Origin: Bacillota bacterium
Lineage (GTDB): Bacteria > Bacillota > Clostridia > Christensenellales > Borkfalkiaceae
DNA: 64,000 nucleotides
Direction of reading: 5' to 3'
Assembly (NCBI GenBank): GCA_003343995.1
Contig: QAKE01000042.1
Span: 8,932 to 72,931 of the forward strand
Positions 18,913 through 27,330 of this stretch are shown here, piece after piece. The notes under the pieces are model-generated. The model was not told the origin of the DNA. It worked only from the letters and a program-made list of their open reading frames with translations, and made no database searches. The position numbers and the translations under genes are program-made. Numbering within the stretch: the first letter of the stretch is position 1; every line of letters begins with the position of its first letter.

Positions 18913-20214
18913 ATGAATATTTATCTGGCAATCGACCTCGGCGCGTCCAGCGGGCGGCACATCGCCGGCTGGAAGGAAAACGGCGAAATCAAAACGGAAG
19001 AAATCTACCGTTTCGCCAACGGCGCGGAGGAAAAGGACGGGCGTCTTACATGGAACGTCGTTTCTTTGTTCAACCACATCAAGGCGGGGCTGAAGGTCGC
19101 GTTTGAAAAATTCGGGGCGATCGAAAGCGTCGCGGTGGATACTTGGGGCGTCGATTACGTGCTGATGGACGGGGATAAGGAAATCTTTCCCTGTTACGCT
19201 TACCGCGACGAGCGCACCGCCGCCGTCGTCGAAGAGGCGCACGCGAAAATGCCCTTTTCCGAAATGTATTTGAAAACGGGGCTGATGTACGCGGTGTTCA
19301 ACAGCGTATATCAGTTTTATTGCGATCAAAAGAGCGGCAGAGCGGAAAAAGCCACCGATTATCTCATGCTGCCGGAGTATTTTTCCTATAAGCTGACGGG
19401 CGTGAAGGCGCATGAATACACCAACGCCACCACGACGGGGCTTTTGAACGCCGAAACGCACGATTTCGACGGGGAGATCATCGAACGGCTCGGGCTGAAA
19501 AAATCGCTTTTTTCCGAAAAACCGAAAAACGCCGGTTACGTGCTCGGAGAACTGAAAGAGGACGTGCAAAGAGAAGTGGGGGGCAACACCAAGGTGGTTT
19601 TGTGCGCCTCGCACGATACGGCGAGCGCGGTGCACGGCATTCCCATGCAAGGCAACTCCCCGTACATATCGAGCGGCACATGGTCGCTGATGGGCATCAA
19701 AAGCGATAAGGCGATCCTCGTTTCGGAGGATTTATCCAACGAGGGCGGCGTAAACAACACCTTCCGCTATCAGAAAAACATCATGGGCATGTGGGTGATC
19801 AACAAGCTCAAGGAAACGCTGAAAACCCCCATGACCTTCGCCGAAATGGACGCCGGTTCGCTGGAAAGCGATTACGACGTCACGTTCGACGTCAACGCGC
19901 AGGAGTTTTTCGCGCCCGACAACATGCGGGAGGCGATACTTGACCACATAAAAGCGCATAATCTGCCTTTGCCGAAAAGCGAAAAGGATCTCGTGCGCGC
20001 GGTTTACCGCAGTTTGGCAAAGTGCTATCGGGAAACTTACGAGCTGCTGGAAAAAAACACCGGCAAAACGTATACCGATCTATATATCGTCGGGGGCGGG
20101 GCGAAAAACAAGCCGCTCAACAAATTCACGCAGGAATTTACGGGCAAAAACGTCGTTGCGCTGCCGATCGAATCGACCGCGCTCGGCAATTTGAAAATAC
20201 AGATGGGAGAATAA
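18913..20214 (+). CDS. rhaB: Rhamnulokinase (short C-terminus)
   Basis: 433 residues of the FGGY kinase family. Motifs: IDLGASSGRHIAGW (phosphate 1), VDTWGVDYVL, YRDERT, the second-domain ISSGTWSLMG and IVGGGAKNKPLNKF. It phosphorylates L-rhamnulose at C1. The protein stops at STALGNLKIQMGE. Typical RhaB continues about 35-45 residues past this point, so the C-terminal helix region is missing. The stop lies 2 nt before the rhaA ATG, and GGGAGA in the last rhaB codons is the rhaA ribosome binding site. Confidence 0.93.
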   Translation: MNIYLAIDLGASSGRHIAGWKENGEIKTEEIYRFANGAEEKDGRLTWNVVSLFNHIKAGLKVAFEKFGAIESVAVDTWGVDYVLMDGDKEIFPCYAYRDERTAAVVEEAHAKMPFSEMYLKTGLMYAVFNSVYQFYCDQKSGRAEKATDYLMLPEYFSYKLTGVKAHEYTNATTTGLLNAETHDFDGEIIERLGLKKSLFSEKPKNAGYVLGELKEDVQREVGGNTKVVLCASHDTASAVHGIPMQGNSPYISSGTWSLMGIKSDKAILVSEDLSNEGGVNNTFRYQKNIMGMWVINKLKETLKTPMTFAEMDAGSLESDYDVTFDVNAQEFFAPDNMREAILDHIKAHNLPLPKSEKDLVRAVYRSLAKCYRETYELLEKNTGKTYTDLYIVGGGAKNKPLNKFTQEFTGKNVVALPIESTALGNLKIQMGE

Positions 20215-20216
20215 AC

Positions 20217-21446
20217 ATGAACAGATTTGAACAGGCAAAGGAAATGTACGCCCGCTTGGGAACGGACGTGGAAAAGGCGCTCGCCGCGCTCGATAAAATC
20301 CCCGTTTCCATGCACTGCTGGCAGGGCGACGACGTAAACGGTTTCGACAGCGCCGATTCGCTTTCCGGCGGCATTCAGGCGACGGGCAACTACGCGGGCA
20401 AGGCGCGCAATTTTGAAGAACTCACCGCCGACATGGAGGTGGCGTTCAAATACATCGCCGGCAAAAAGCGCATCAATCTGCACGCCAGCTACGCCGTTAC
20501 CGACGAAAAGGTGGAGCGCGATGCCGTAGAGCCGAAGCACTTCGATAAATGGCTGGAATTCGCCAAGAAAAACGACCTCGGCATCGATATGAACCCCACG
20601 TTCTTTTCCCACCCGCTTTCGGAGAACGGCACGCTGAGCGCCGCCGACGAAACGGTGCGCGAATTCTGGGTGCGCCACGCCAAGGCGGTGAGAAAGATTT
20701 CCGCCTATATCGGCGAAAAACAGGGCAGCCCGTGTCTTTGCAACGTGTGGATTCCCGACGGCATGAAGGATATTCCCGCCGACAGAGTCGCGCCCCGCGC
20801 GCGCCTGAAAAAGAGCCTCGACGAGATCTATTCCGTCAAGTACGACGATAAATACATCGCGGACTCGGTGGAGAGCAAGGTGTTCGGCATCGGGCTGGAA
20901 AGCTACACCGTCGGCTCGTTTGAATTTTACATGAACTACGCCGCGAAAAACGGTATCTGCTGTCTGCTCGACAACGGGCACTATCATCCCACGGAAATGG
21001 TGTCCGACAAGATTTCGTCCATGCTGTTATTCAACGACAAACTCGCGCTGCACGTCACCCGTCCGGTGCGCTGGGACAGCGATCACGTCGTGCTTTTCGA
21101 GGACGAACTCAGGGAAATCGCCAAGGAAATCGTGTTTGCGGGCGCGGAAGAAAGAGTGCTCATCGGGCTCGATTATTTCGACGCGAGCATCAACCGCATC
21201 GCCGCGTGGATCGTCGGCATGAACAACATGAGAAAGGCGCTGTTATACGCCCTGCTGCTCCCCGCCGCCAAGCTCAAAAAACTGCAGGCGGAAGGCAACA
21301 ATACCGAATTGATGGTGTTGAACGAAGAATGTAAAACCCTGCCCTTCGGCGATATTTGGGACGAATACCTGCGCCGCTCGGGCGTGGAAAAGAATTGGTT
21401 GCCGAAAATCAGAAAGTACGAGCAGGACGTTCTTTTGAAACGATAA
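20217..21446 (+). CDS. rhaA: L-rhamnose isomerase
   Basis: 409 residues from ATG 20217; the frame is open further upstream inside rhaB, but MNRFEQAKEMYARLG is the normal RhaA start and GGGAGA precedes it. Family landmarks: PVSMHCWQGDDVNGFD, NLHASYA, DMNPTFFSHPL, NVWIPDGMKD, LLDNGHYHPTE and LDYFDASINRIAAW, which carry the Mn/Zn ligands (Glu, Asp, His). It converts L-rhamnose to L-rhamnulose, step one of the pathway. Length is close to the roughly 418 residues of E. coli RhaA. Confidence 0.96.
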   Translation: MNRFEQAKEMYARLGTDVEKALAALDKIPVSMHCWQGDDVNGFDSADSLSGGIQATGNYAGKARNFEELTADMEVAFKYIAGKKRINLHASYAVTDEKVERDAVEPKHFDKWLEFAKKNDLGIDMNPTFFSHPLSENGTLSAADETVREFWVRHAKAVRKISAYIGEKQGSPCLCNVWIPDGMKDIPADRVAPRARLKKSLDEIYSVKYDDKYIADSVESKVFGIGLESYTVGSFEFYMNYAAKNGICCLLDNGHYHPTEMVSDKISSMLLFNDKLALHVTRPVRWDSDHVVLFEDELREIAKEIVFAGAEERVLIGLDYFDASINRIAAWIVGMNNMRKALLYALLLPAAKLKKLQAEGNNTELMVLNEECKTLPFGDIWDEYLRRSGVEKNWLPKIRKYEQDVLLKR

Positions 21447-21470
21447 TAAGCGAAGGAGTTTTGATAGATT

Positions 21471-22325
21471 ATGAGTTTTGAAAATTTCACGAAGAAAATT
21501 TCGAGAAGTCTGTTGGACGTGAAGGACGCGCCCTTCGTAAAGGAAGTGTGCAAGGCGTGCTCCAACATGTACCGCATGGGCTGGGATGAGAGAAACGGCG
21601 GAAACATCAGCTATCTTTTGGAAGAAAAGGACGTGGAAAAGTACCTCGACACCGAAAGCTGCATCCGCGAAATCCCCATGGGATTTAAAACGAAAATGCT
21701 CGTCGGCAAATACTTTTTGGTAACGGGCACGGGCAAATATTTCAAAAACGTGGAGGAAGACCCCGCAAACAACCTCGGCATCATCAAAATCGCGGAGGAC
21801 GGCGAAACTGCTAAACTGCTCTGGGGTTACGAGGACGGCGGCAAATTCACCAGCGAGCTGCCCGCGCATCTGATGAGCCATACGAGCCGTTTGATCGCCG
21901 ATCCCCAAAACAGAGTGGTCATGCATTCGCACCCCACGAATATTTTGGCGATGACCTTCGTGCACGATCTGAACGAGCGCGAATTTACGAGAACGCTTTG
22001 GAGAATGGTCACCGAGTGCATGGTGGTGTTCCCCGACGGCGTGGGCGTTCTGCCTTGGATGCTTTGCGGCAACAACGAAATCGGCAAAGCGACCGCCGAG
22101 AAGATGGAGGAATTCCGCTTGGTGGTGTGGGCGAACCACGGTATTTACGGCGCGGGCAAAACGATGGACGAGGCGTTCGGGCTCATCGAAACGGTGGAGA
22201 AGGCGGCGGAGCTTTATCTCAAGATCGCGCACCTGCCCCGCGTGAACACCATCACCGACGAACAGCTGAAAATCATCGCGGACGGCTTTAACCTGAAAGC
22301 GAAGGAAGGCTGGCTGGATCTGTAA
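21471..22325 (+). CDS. rhaD: Rhamnulose-1-phosphate aldolase
   Basis: 284 residues of the class II aldolase/adducin family. WDERNGGNISYLLE at the N-terminus contains the phosphate-binding GGN, VMHSHPTNILAMTF carries two zinc-binding His, and VVWANHGIYGAGKT the third. It cleaves L-rhamnulose-1-phosphate to dihydroxyacetone phosphate and L-lactaldehyde. It is the last gene of rhaBAD. Mutarotase, transporter and a propanediol oxidoreductase are not adjacent. Confidence 0.95.
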   Translation: MSFENFTKKISRSLLDVKDAPFVKEVCKACSNMYRMGWDERNGGNISYLLEEKDVEKYLDTESCIREIPMGFKTKMLVGKYFLVTGTGKYFKNVEEDPANNLGIIKIAEDGETAKLLWGYEDGGKFTSELPAHLMSHTSRLIADPQNRVVMHSHPTNILAMTFVHDLNEREFTRTLWRMVTECMVVFPDGVGVLPWMLCGNNEIGKATAEKMEEFRLVVWANHGIYGAGKTMDEAFGLIETVEKAAELYLKIAHLPRVNTITDEQLKIIADGFNLKAKEGWLDL

Positions 22326-22331
22326 AAAAGG

Positions 22332-22361
22332 AAAGCGTACGGTATTTTACCGTACGCTTTT
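22332..22361 (+). terminator. First terminator after rhaD
   Basis: A 13-bp perfect stem (22332-22344 with 22348-22360) with a 3-nt loop, flanked by A-rich and T-rich ends. Confidence 0.85.
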
Positions 22362-22371
22362 GGGTTGAAAA

Positions 22372-22406
22372 AGGGCGCGCGGCGATAAGCCGCGCGCCCT
22401 TTTTTT
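22372..22406. terminator. Second, bidirectional terminator between rhaD and the DUF6062 gene
   Basis: AGGGCGCGCGGC (22372-22383) pairs perfectly with 22389-22400, loop GATAA, T-run 22401-22406. On the minus strand it follows the stop codon of the converging gene and has its own T-run, so it serves both. Confidence 0.9.
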
Positions 22407-23079
22407 ATACTTTTTTTTCGCCGTAGAGCTTGACGCGGATGCGCGGCAGCGCGTCCGCGGAAGCGCCGAGGGGCTTTTCTCGGTTGCGGTAATCGTGCTT
22501 GTCGCAAAACCATTGCAACTCGTCGGTCATGCGGTTTAAGTTTTCGCTTTGCAGTTTCGTGACGTCGGCAAGGTATTCCTTCGCCTTGCCGCCCGCGCAG
22601 GCGGAATGTTCCAGCAAATACGCGTAGTGTTTCATGCAAAATCCGCGCGTGGAAAGCAGCTGCGCGCGGAAAGGCGGTTCTTTCGCGTACATCTGCGCCA
22701 CCGTTTTTGCATAGCGCACCATGTGATCCTCCACGAGGTCGCAGATGATGCAGGTGCCCGTCAGTTTTCTCAGCGTTTCGGCGGTCTTTTTCGCCGATTT
22801 CGCGTCCTTCGCCGCCACGTGTTTTTTCAAGGTGTTCGTGCGGGTGATCGCCTGCAGCGCCACGCTTAATTTATTCTGGCGGGCAAACAGCATGTCGAAA
22901 TGCTCGGCGCAAAATCCCAGTTTGTTGACCTTCGCGCGGGTATCGTCCTCCATCACCGCGTCGTTTAAAAACTGAAATAAAATGTTCTCGTTTACGATTT
23001 TTTCTATTTTGCACATCGGGCATTCGCATTCCGGTTTGAATTCCTGCAGAATAAGCCCCGTGCCGATATGGTAACTCAT
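22405..23079 (-). CDS. DUF6062 family cysteine-rich protein
   Basis: 224 residues with recurrent Cys pairs: CECPMCKIE, GFCAEHFD, CIICDLVEDH, GFCMKHYAYLL and WFCDKHDYRN. This arrangement of C-x2-C and C-x2-H motifs is that of DUF6062, a Clostridia family likely to bind metal or an Fe-S centre, with no assigned function. The ATG (23079-23077) has no ribosome binding site, and a TAAAAT -10 box ends six bases before it, so the message is predicted to be leaderless. The gene is monocistronic, ending in a bidirectional terminator. Confidence 0.85.
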   Translation of the reverse strand: MSYHIGTGLILQEFKPECECPMCKIEKIVNENILFQFLNDAVMEDDTRAKVNKLGFCAEHFDMLFARQNKLSVALQAITRTNTLKKHVAAKDAKSAKKTAETLRKLTGTCIICDLVEDHMVRYAKTVAQMYAKEPPFRAQLLSTRGFCMKHYAYLLEHSACAGGKAKEYLADVTKLQSENLNRMTDELQWFCDKHDYRNREKPLGASADALPRIRVKLYGEKKV

Positions 23080-23085
23080 AGGTAT

Positions 23086-23114
23086 ATTTTATCAAATCCG
23101 CGGTAAAAATTCAA
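23086..23114 (-). promoter_or_regulatory. Promoter of the DUF6062 gene (leaderless type)
   Basis: Minus strand TTGAAT (23114-23109), a 17-nt spacer and TAAAAT (23091-23086), then six bases to ATG. The expected transcription start coincides with the start codon. Confidence 0.75.
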
Positions 23115-23122
23115 TTAAATCA

Positions 23123-23151
23123 TAGACATATTTTTTTCCGTGTGATACAAT
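23123..23151 (+). promoter_or_regulatory. Promoter of the esterase gene
   Basis: TAGACA (23123-23128), a 17-nt spacer and TACAAT (23146-23151), with CGGAGGG near 23170 as ribosome binding site. It is divergent to, and only 8 bp from, the -35 of the minus-strand promoter. Confidence 0.7.
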
Positions 23152-23179
23152 ATTAAAAAAGAAAATTTCGGAGGGAATC

Positions 23180-24025
23180 ATGATACACGAAAGAATCGAT
23201 TTATACGAATATTTCCGCCTGCCGCGCGGGGAAAAGGCGCTCGGCTATCTCAATGCGTACGCGCCCGACAACATGAAGGAATTGCCGGAAAAACGCCGTC
23301 CCGCGATGGTCGTGGCTGCCGGCGGCGGCTATCAATTTTTGTCCGACAGGGAAAAAGAACCGGTGGCGATCCGCTTTTTCGGCAACGGTTACGCCGCGTT
23401 CACGCTGGAATACAGCATCAATACCGCCTTTCCCGCGCCGCTGATCGAGGCTTGCATGGCGGTGGCGTACGTCCGCGAAAACGCGGAAAAATACTGCGTC
23501 GATAAAACGCATATCGCCGCCGTCGGATTTTCCGCGGGCGGGCATCTGATCGGTATGCTGGCGACGCTGTTTGCCGACGAGGCGGTGAAGAACGCGCTGG
23601 GGGATAGAAACGTCCGTCCCGACGCGGTGATTTTGTCCTATCCCGTCATCACGTCGAACCCGCGTTTCTGGCACGAGGGTTCGATCGAAACGATCTCCGG
23701 CGGCAGCGCCGCGCTCAAGGAAAAGCTTTCCTTGGAAAACCGCGTCGAAAAAAACAGCGTTCCGGCGTTTATCTGGCATACGTCGGAGGACGGCGGCGTT
23801 CCCGTGTACAATTCCCTCGCGATGGCGGGGGCATACGCCGCGCTCGGCGTTCCCTTCGAGCTGCATATCTTTGAAAAAGGTCCGCACGGACTCAGCGTTG
23901 CGAACGTGGAATCGGCGCAAAGCGAAAACGACAACGTGCTGATCAACGACAACGCGGCGGCGTGGGTAGATCTTGCGATCGATTGGCTGAAGGAAAGAGG
24001 GTTTAAAGTATTCGCAAAAAAATAA
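23180..24025 (+). CDS. Alpha/beta hydrolase, acetyl-esterase type
   Basis: 281 residues. An oxyanion-hole segment (VVAAGGGYQFLS) replaces the HGGG of related esterases; the nucleophile elbow is GFSAGGHL, and the likely acid and base lie in HTSEDGGVPV and KGPHGLS. This layout fits BD-FAE/Axe-type carbohydrate esterases that remove acetyl groups from oligosaccharides. There is no signal peptide, so it would act in the cytoplasm. Substrate is not established. The patatin gene follows by 28 nt, so the two are probably cotranscribed. Confidence 0.85.
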   Translation: MIHERIDLYEYFRLPRGEKALGYLNAYAPDNMKELPEKRRPAMVVAAGGGYQFLSDREKEPVAIRFFGNGYAAFTLEYSINTAFPAPLIEACMAVAYVRENAEKYCVDKTHIAAVGFSAGGHLIGMLATLFADEAVKNALGDRNVRPDAVILSYPVITSNPRFWHEGSIETISGGSAALKEKLSLENRVEKNSVPAFIWHTSEDGGVPVYNSLAMAGAYAALGVPFELHIFEKGPHGLSVANVESAQSENDNVLINDNAAAWVDLAIDWLKERGFKVFAKK

Positions 24026-24053
24026 CAAACGCGTTTCAAGGAGGGGATGACGT

Positions 24054-24839
24054 ATGAAAAAACTCGGTTTTGCGCTGGGCAGCGGCGGCAGCCGCGGCGT
24101 GGCGCACATCGGCTTTTTGCAGGCGATGGAAGAAAGCGGCATAAAACCCGATTATATTTCCGGTTCGTCCATGGGCTCCGTGGTGGGGGCGTGTTACGCC
24201 TCGGGTATGAGCGCGGAGGAAATGAAGGGCGTGGTGTTCGAGCTGAAAGCGCTCGACATTTTGGATATTTCCGGCAACGTTTTGAAAAATCAGGCGCTTT
24301 TCAAATCCAAAAAGATGCGCGCCAAGCTGGGGGACTATCTCGGAGAAACGAAGTTCGAGGAGCTGAAAATCCCCTTTTCCTGCGTGGCGGTGGATTTGAT
24401 CACGGGCGAACAGGTGGTGTTCGATAAGGAATACGCCGTGGCGGACTGCGTGCAGGCGAGTTCCTCCATTCCGGGGGTGTTCAAGCCGGTAAAGCTGGGG
24501 GAATACATGCTGGTGGACGGCGGTCTGCGCACCCGTTTGCCCATCGACGAAGTGCGCGCGATGGGGGCGGAAGTCGTCGTCGCGGTGGACGTTTTGGGGG
24601 AGCTCCGCCGCGTGGAAAAGCCGTTCAGTTTGTTTTCGGTGATGTTCCGCACGGTGGATATTTACGATACGGGCATGACGAACTTAAAGCTTAAGGAGCA
24701 AAAACCCGATTTGCTGCTGCGCCCCGATATGGGCGATATGTCGCAGTATAAAATCAAAAATCTCGATGCGGCGTTCGACGCGGGCTATGCGATCGGCATG
24801 GAAAACGCGGAAAAGATCAAAGCGCTTATCGAAGGCTGA
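24054..24839 (+). CDS. Patatin-like phospholipase (RssA/YchK type)
   Basis: 261 residues with the full patatin set: oxyanion GSGGSRGVAHIG, nucleophile GSSMGSVVG (GxSxG) and the dyad Asp in LVDGGLRTRLP. Start ATG 24054 follows GGAGGGG. The family hydrolyses acyl esters of phospholipids or lysophospholipids at the membrane; bacterial RssA-type members have no firmly known substrate. No signal peptide is present. Confidence 0.9.
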   Translation: MKKLGFALGSGGSRGVAHIGFLQAMEESGIKPDYISGSSMGSVVGACYASGMSAEEMKGVVFELKALDILDISGNVLKNQALFKSKKMRAKLGDYLGETKFEELKIPFSCVAVDLITGEQVVFDKEYAVADCVQASSSIPGVFKPVKLGEYMLVDGGLRTRLPIDEVRAMGAEVVVAVDVLGELRRVEKPFSLFSVMFRTVDIYDTGMTNLKLKEQKPDLLLRPDMGDMSQYKIKNLDAAFDAGYAIGMENAEKIKALIEG

Positions 24840-24840
24840 A

Positions 24841-24875
24841 AAAACGCCCCGCGAAAATTTTCGCGGGGCGTTTTT
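24841..24875 (+). terminator. Intrinsic terminator after patatin gene
   Basis: A near-perfect palindrome (left arm from 24844 CGCCCC, right arm ending at 24871) with about a 13-bp stem and a T-run after it. Confidence 0.93.
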
Positions 24876-24941
24876 ATATTTTGATTCAAAATGTATATCG
24901 ATTTAAAATGAAAATTTCCGCCGAAAAGGTTTCCAAAATAT

Positions 24942-24970
24942 TTGACAAATTTTTCGGTTTATAGTATAGT
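24942..24970 (+). promoter_or_regulatory. Promoter of the pyrimidine operon
   Basis: Perfect TTGACA (24942-24947), a 17-nt spacer and TATAGT (24965-24970), 30 nt before pyrC. The leader is too short for a PyrR attenuator, and no terminator/antiterminator pair is visible. Regulation is therefore not by the Bacillus-type pyr leader. Confidence 0.8.
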
Positions 24971-25000
24971 ATTAAAAACCTACGAAGGAGTGAGTGTTCC

Positions 25001-26287
25001 GTGTTTTTGCAAAACGCATCGGTTATGGAAAAAAACGCCGAGCCGTTGACTTTCGAAATAGAAAACGGCAAAGTCAAAAGTGTTTTAAATTCCGAATCGT
25101 GCGAAAACACCCGTCAGCATTTCGTCGGCGGCGTTGTCGATTTAAAAAATAAAATATTGTTACCGGGTTTCATCGATGTGCACGTACATTTGAGAGAGCC
25201 CGGTTTTTTTTATAAAGAGAGCATTGCGAGCGGTACCGCCGCCGCCGCCGCGGGGGGATACGCCGCCGTGTGCTCCATGCCCAACGTAAACCCCTGTCCC
25301 GATTGCTTGGAACATCTCGAACGGCAAACGGACATCATAAAAAGGGACGCGAACGTCGCCGTTTATCCCTATGCGTGCATCACCGAAGGGCAGAAGGGGG
25401 AAAAGCTCGTCGATTTCGAGGCGCTCGCGCCTTACGTCGTCGCTTTTTCCGACGACGGCAAGGGCGTGCAAAGCGAAACGTTGATGGCGGAGGCGATGCG
25501 CCGCGCGAAAGCGACGGGCAAGGTGCTCGCCGCCCATTCGGAGGACGAAACGCTGCTTTACGGCGGGTATATCCACGCGGGGGCGTACGCGAAAGCGCAC
25601 GGGCACCGCGGCATTTCGTCGGCAAGCGAATATAAGCAGATCGAGCGCGACCTCGCGTTGGCGGAAAAAATCGGGCACAAGCACCACGTCTGCCACGTTT
25701 CCGCAAAGGAAAGCGTGGCTGCCATCCGCCGCGCCAAGCAAAACGGCGTAAACGTCACCTGCGAAACCGCGCCGCATTACCTCCTTTTAACGGACGAAGA
25801 TTTGAAGGAGGACGGGCGGTTCAAGATGAACCCGCCGCTCCGCGGCGGAGCCGATCGGGACGCGCTCGTCGAGGGGATTCTGGACGGCACGATCGACATG
25901 ATCGCCACCGACCACGCGCCCCATTCCGCGGAGGAAAAGGGGCGCGGGCTGGAAAAGAGCCTTTTCGGCATTTCCGGCATCGAAACGGCGTTCCCCTTAC
26001 TCTATACGCATTTCGTGAAAACGGGCGTTTTCGGCATGAAAAAACTGCTCGATTTAATGTGTTACAACCCCGCCGCGCGGTTCGGCATTCCCTGCGGATC
26101 GTTTGAAAAGGGCGGGGCGGCGAACTTCACCGCGTTCGATTTGGAAAAAAGTTACCTGCTGGATTCGGCAAAGTTTATATCAAAAGGAAAAAGCACGCCT
26201 TTCGACGGATGCGAAGTGTACGGCGAATGTGCGATGACGATTTATAACGGGAGGATTGTATGGCAAAGGAATTCGACAAAAAATTAG
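25001..26287 (+). CDS. pyrC: Dihydroorotase
   Basis: 428 residues from a GTG start, placed by AAGGAG at 24985-24990. Amidohydrolase motifs: DVHVHLREPGF (metal His pair), the His of HSEDE and HVSAKES, and IATDHAPHS (metal Asp). It is the multifunctional-type (class I) dihydroorotase, closing N-carbamoyl-aspartate to dihydroorotate. First gene of an eight-gene operon; carA begins inside its last 28 bases. Confidence 0.96.
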   Translation: MFLQNASVMEKNAEPLTFEIENGKVKSVLNSESCENTRQHFVGGVVDLKNKILLPGFIDVHVHLREPGFFYKESIASGTAAAAAGGYAAVCSMPNVNPCPDCLEHLERQTDIIKRDANVAVYPYACITEGQKGEKLVDFEALAPYVVAFSDDGKGVQSETLMAEAMRRAKATGKVLAAHSEDETLLYGGYIHAGAYAKAHGHRGISSASEYKQIERDLALAEKIGHKHHVCHVSAKESVAAIRRAKQNGVNVTCETAPHYLLLTDEDLKEDGRFKMNPPLRGGADRDALVEGILDGTIDMIATDHAPHSAEEKGRGLEKSLFGISGIETAFPLLYTHFVKTGVFGMKKLLDLMCYNPAARFGIPCGSFEKGGAANFTAFDLEKSYLLDSAKFISKGKSTPFDGCEVYGECAMTIYNGRIVWQRNSTKN

Positions 26288-27330
26288 TATTTGAAGACGG
26301 CAGCGAGTATTACGGCTACGCGTTCGGCGCGGCGGGTACGAAGGTGTGCGAGGCGATGTTCAACACCTCGCCCGTGGGATATCAGGAAATCGTAACCGAT
26401 CCCACCTATACCGATCAGCTTGTGGTGATGACCTATCCCGTCATCGGCAACTGCGGCATTTGCGACGAGGACGACGAAACGAAAATCCCCAACCTCGGCG
26501 CGCTCGCCGTGCGCGATTACAACGATCTGCCCAGCAACTTCCGCAGCACGAGAACGCTCGCGGGGGTGATGGAGGAATTCGATATCCCCGGCATCACCGG
26601 CATCGACACGAGAAAATTAGTGCGCTCCATCCGCGATCACGGCAGCAGGCTTTGCTGCATTTGCGACGCGGACATGAAAAAAGAGGACGCGATCGCGCTC
26701 ATAAAATCCACGCCCGTGCGCACCGACGCGGTAAAGCGCGTTTCCACCCGCGCCAAACGCTATTCCAAAACCGCGCACCCCAAATTCAACGTGGTGGCGG
26801 TGGACTGCGGCGTGCGGCTCACCACGATGAAAACGCTCAACCGTTGCGGCTGCAACGTCACCGTCGTTCCCTACGACACGGCGGCGGAGGAGGTGCTCTC
26901 CATGCGCCCCGACGGCGTGCTCTTCACAGACGGACCGGGCAACCCCGAGGACGTGCCCGAAACCGTCGCGCTCTTAAAATCGCTTTTGGGCAGGGTGCCG
27001 GTGTTCGGGGAGGGGCTGGGGCATCAGCTGCTCGCCCTCGCCTACGGCGCGAAAACGGTTAAAATGAAATTCGGGCACCGCGGCGGCAACTATCCCGTGC
27101 GGGAGCTTGCGACGGGGAAAATCGAAATCACCTCGCAAAACCATTCCTTCGTCGTGGATAAGGAAAGTTTACAATCCACGCCGCTCGCCGTCACGCAGAC
27201 AAACGTCATCGACGGCACCGTCGAGGGCATGGAATGCGCGAAGGACAAGGCGTTTTCCGTGCAGTATCACCCCACCGCCGCCGCGTACGTAAAATTCACC
27301 GCACTCATGGAGGAACACCGCAATGCCTAA
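26260..27330 (+). CDS. carA: Carbamoyl-phosphate synthase small subunit with degenerate glutaminase site
   Basis: 356 residues, full length. The N-terminal CarA domain is intact (FNTSPVGYQEIVTDP, GIDTRKLVRSIRDHGS) and the amidotransferase domain is clearly recognisable (TDGPGNPED, VKMKFGHRGGN). But the nucleophile motif, normally FGICLGHQ, reads FGEGLGHQ: codon 252 is GGG (27013-27015), so Cys is Gly. The last catalytic motif, normally HPEASPGP, reads HPTAAA: His337 is kept and Glu is Thr339. NHGF is NHSF. Glutamine hydrolysis should be lost, so the enzyme probably supports ammonia-dependent synthesis by CarB. Start ATG 26260 follows CGGGAGG; it overlaps carB by 8 bp. Confidence 0.93.
   Translation: MAKEFDKKLVFEDGSEYYGYAFGAAGTKVCEAMFNTSPVGYQEIVTDPTYTDQLVVMTYPVIGNCGICDEDDETKIPNLGALAVRDYNDLPSNFRSTRTLAGVMEEFDIPGITGIDTRKLVRSIRDHGSRLCCICDADMKKEDAIALIKSTPVRTDAVKRVSTRAKRYSKTAHPKFNVVAVDCGVRLTTMKTLNRCGCNVTVVPYDTAAEEVLSMRPDGVLFTDGPGNPEDVPETVALLKSLLGRVPVFGEGLGHQLLALAYGAKTVKMKFGHRGGNYPVRELATGKIEITSQNHSFVVDKESLQSTPLAVTQTNVIDGTVEGMECAKDKAFSVQYHPTAAAYVKFTALMEEHRNA

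Noticed and set aside
24876..25000. Search for a PyrR attenuator before pyrC
   Set aside because: The leader after the promoter is only about 25 nt, and no terminator/antiterminator or PyrR-binding loop is visible.
26260..27330. carA as a pseudogene because of the missing catalytic residues
   Set aside because: The frame is full length with good overlaps, and the structural and ATP-linked motifs are preserved; selected loss of glutaminase activity explains it better.
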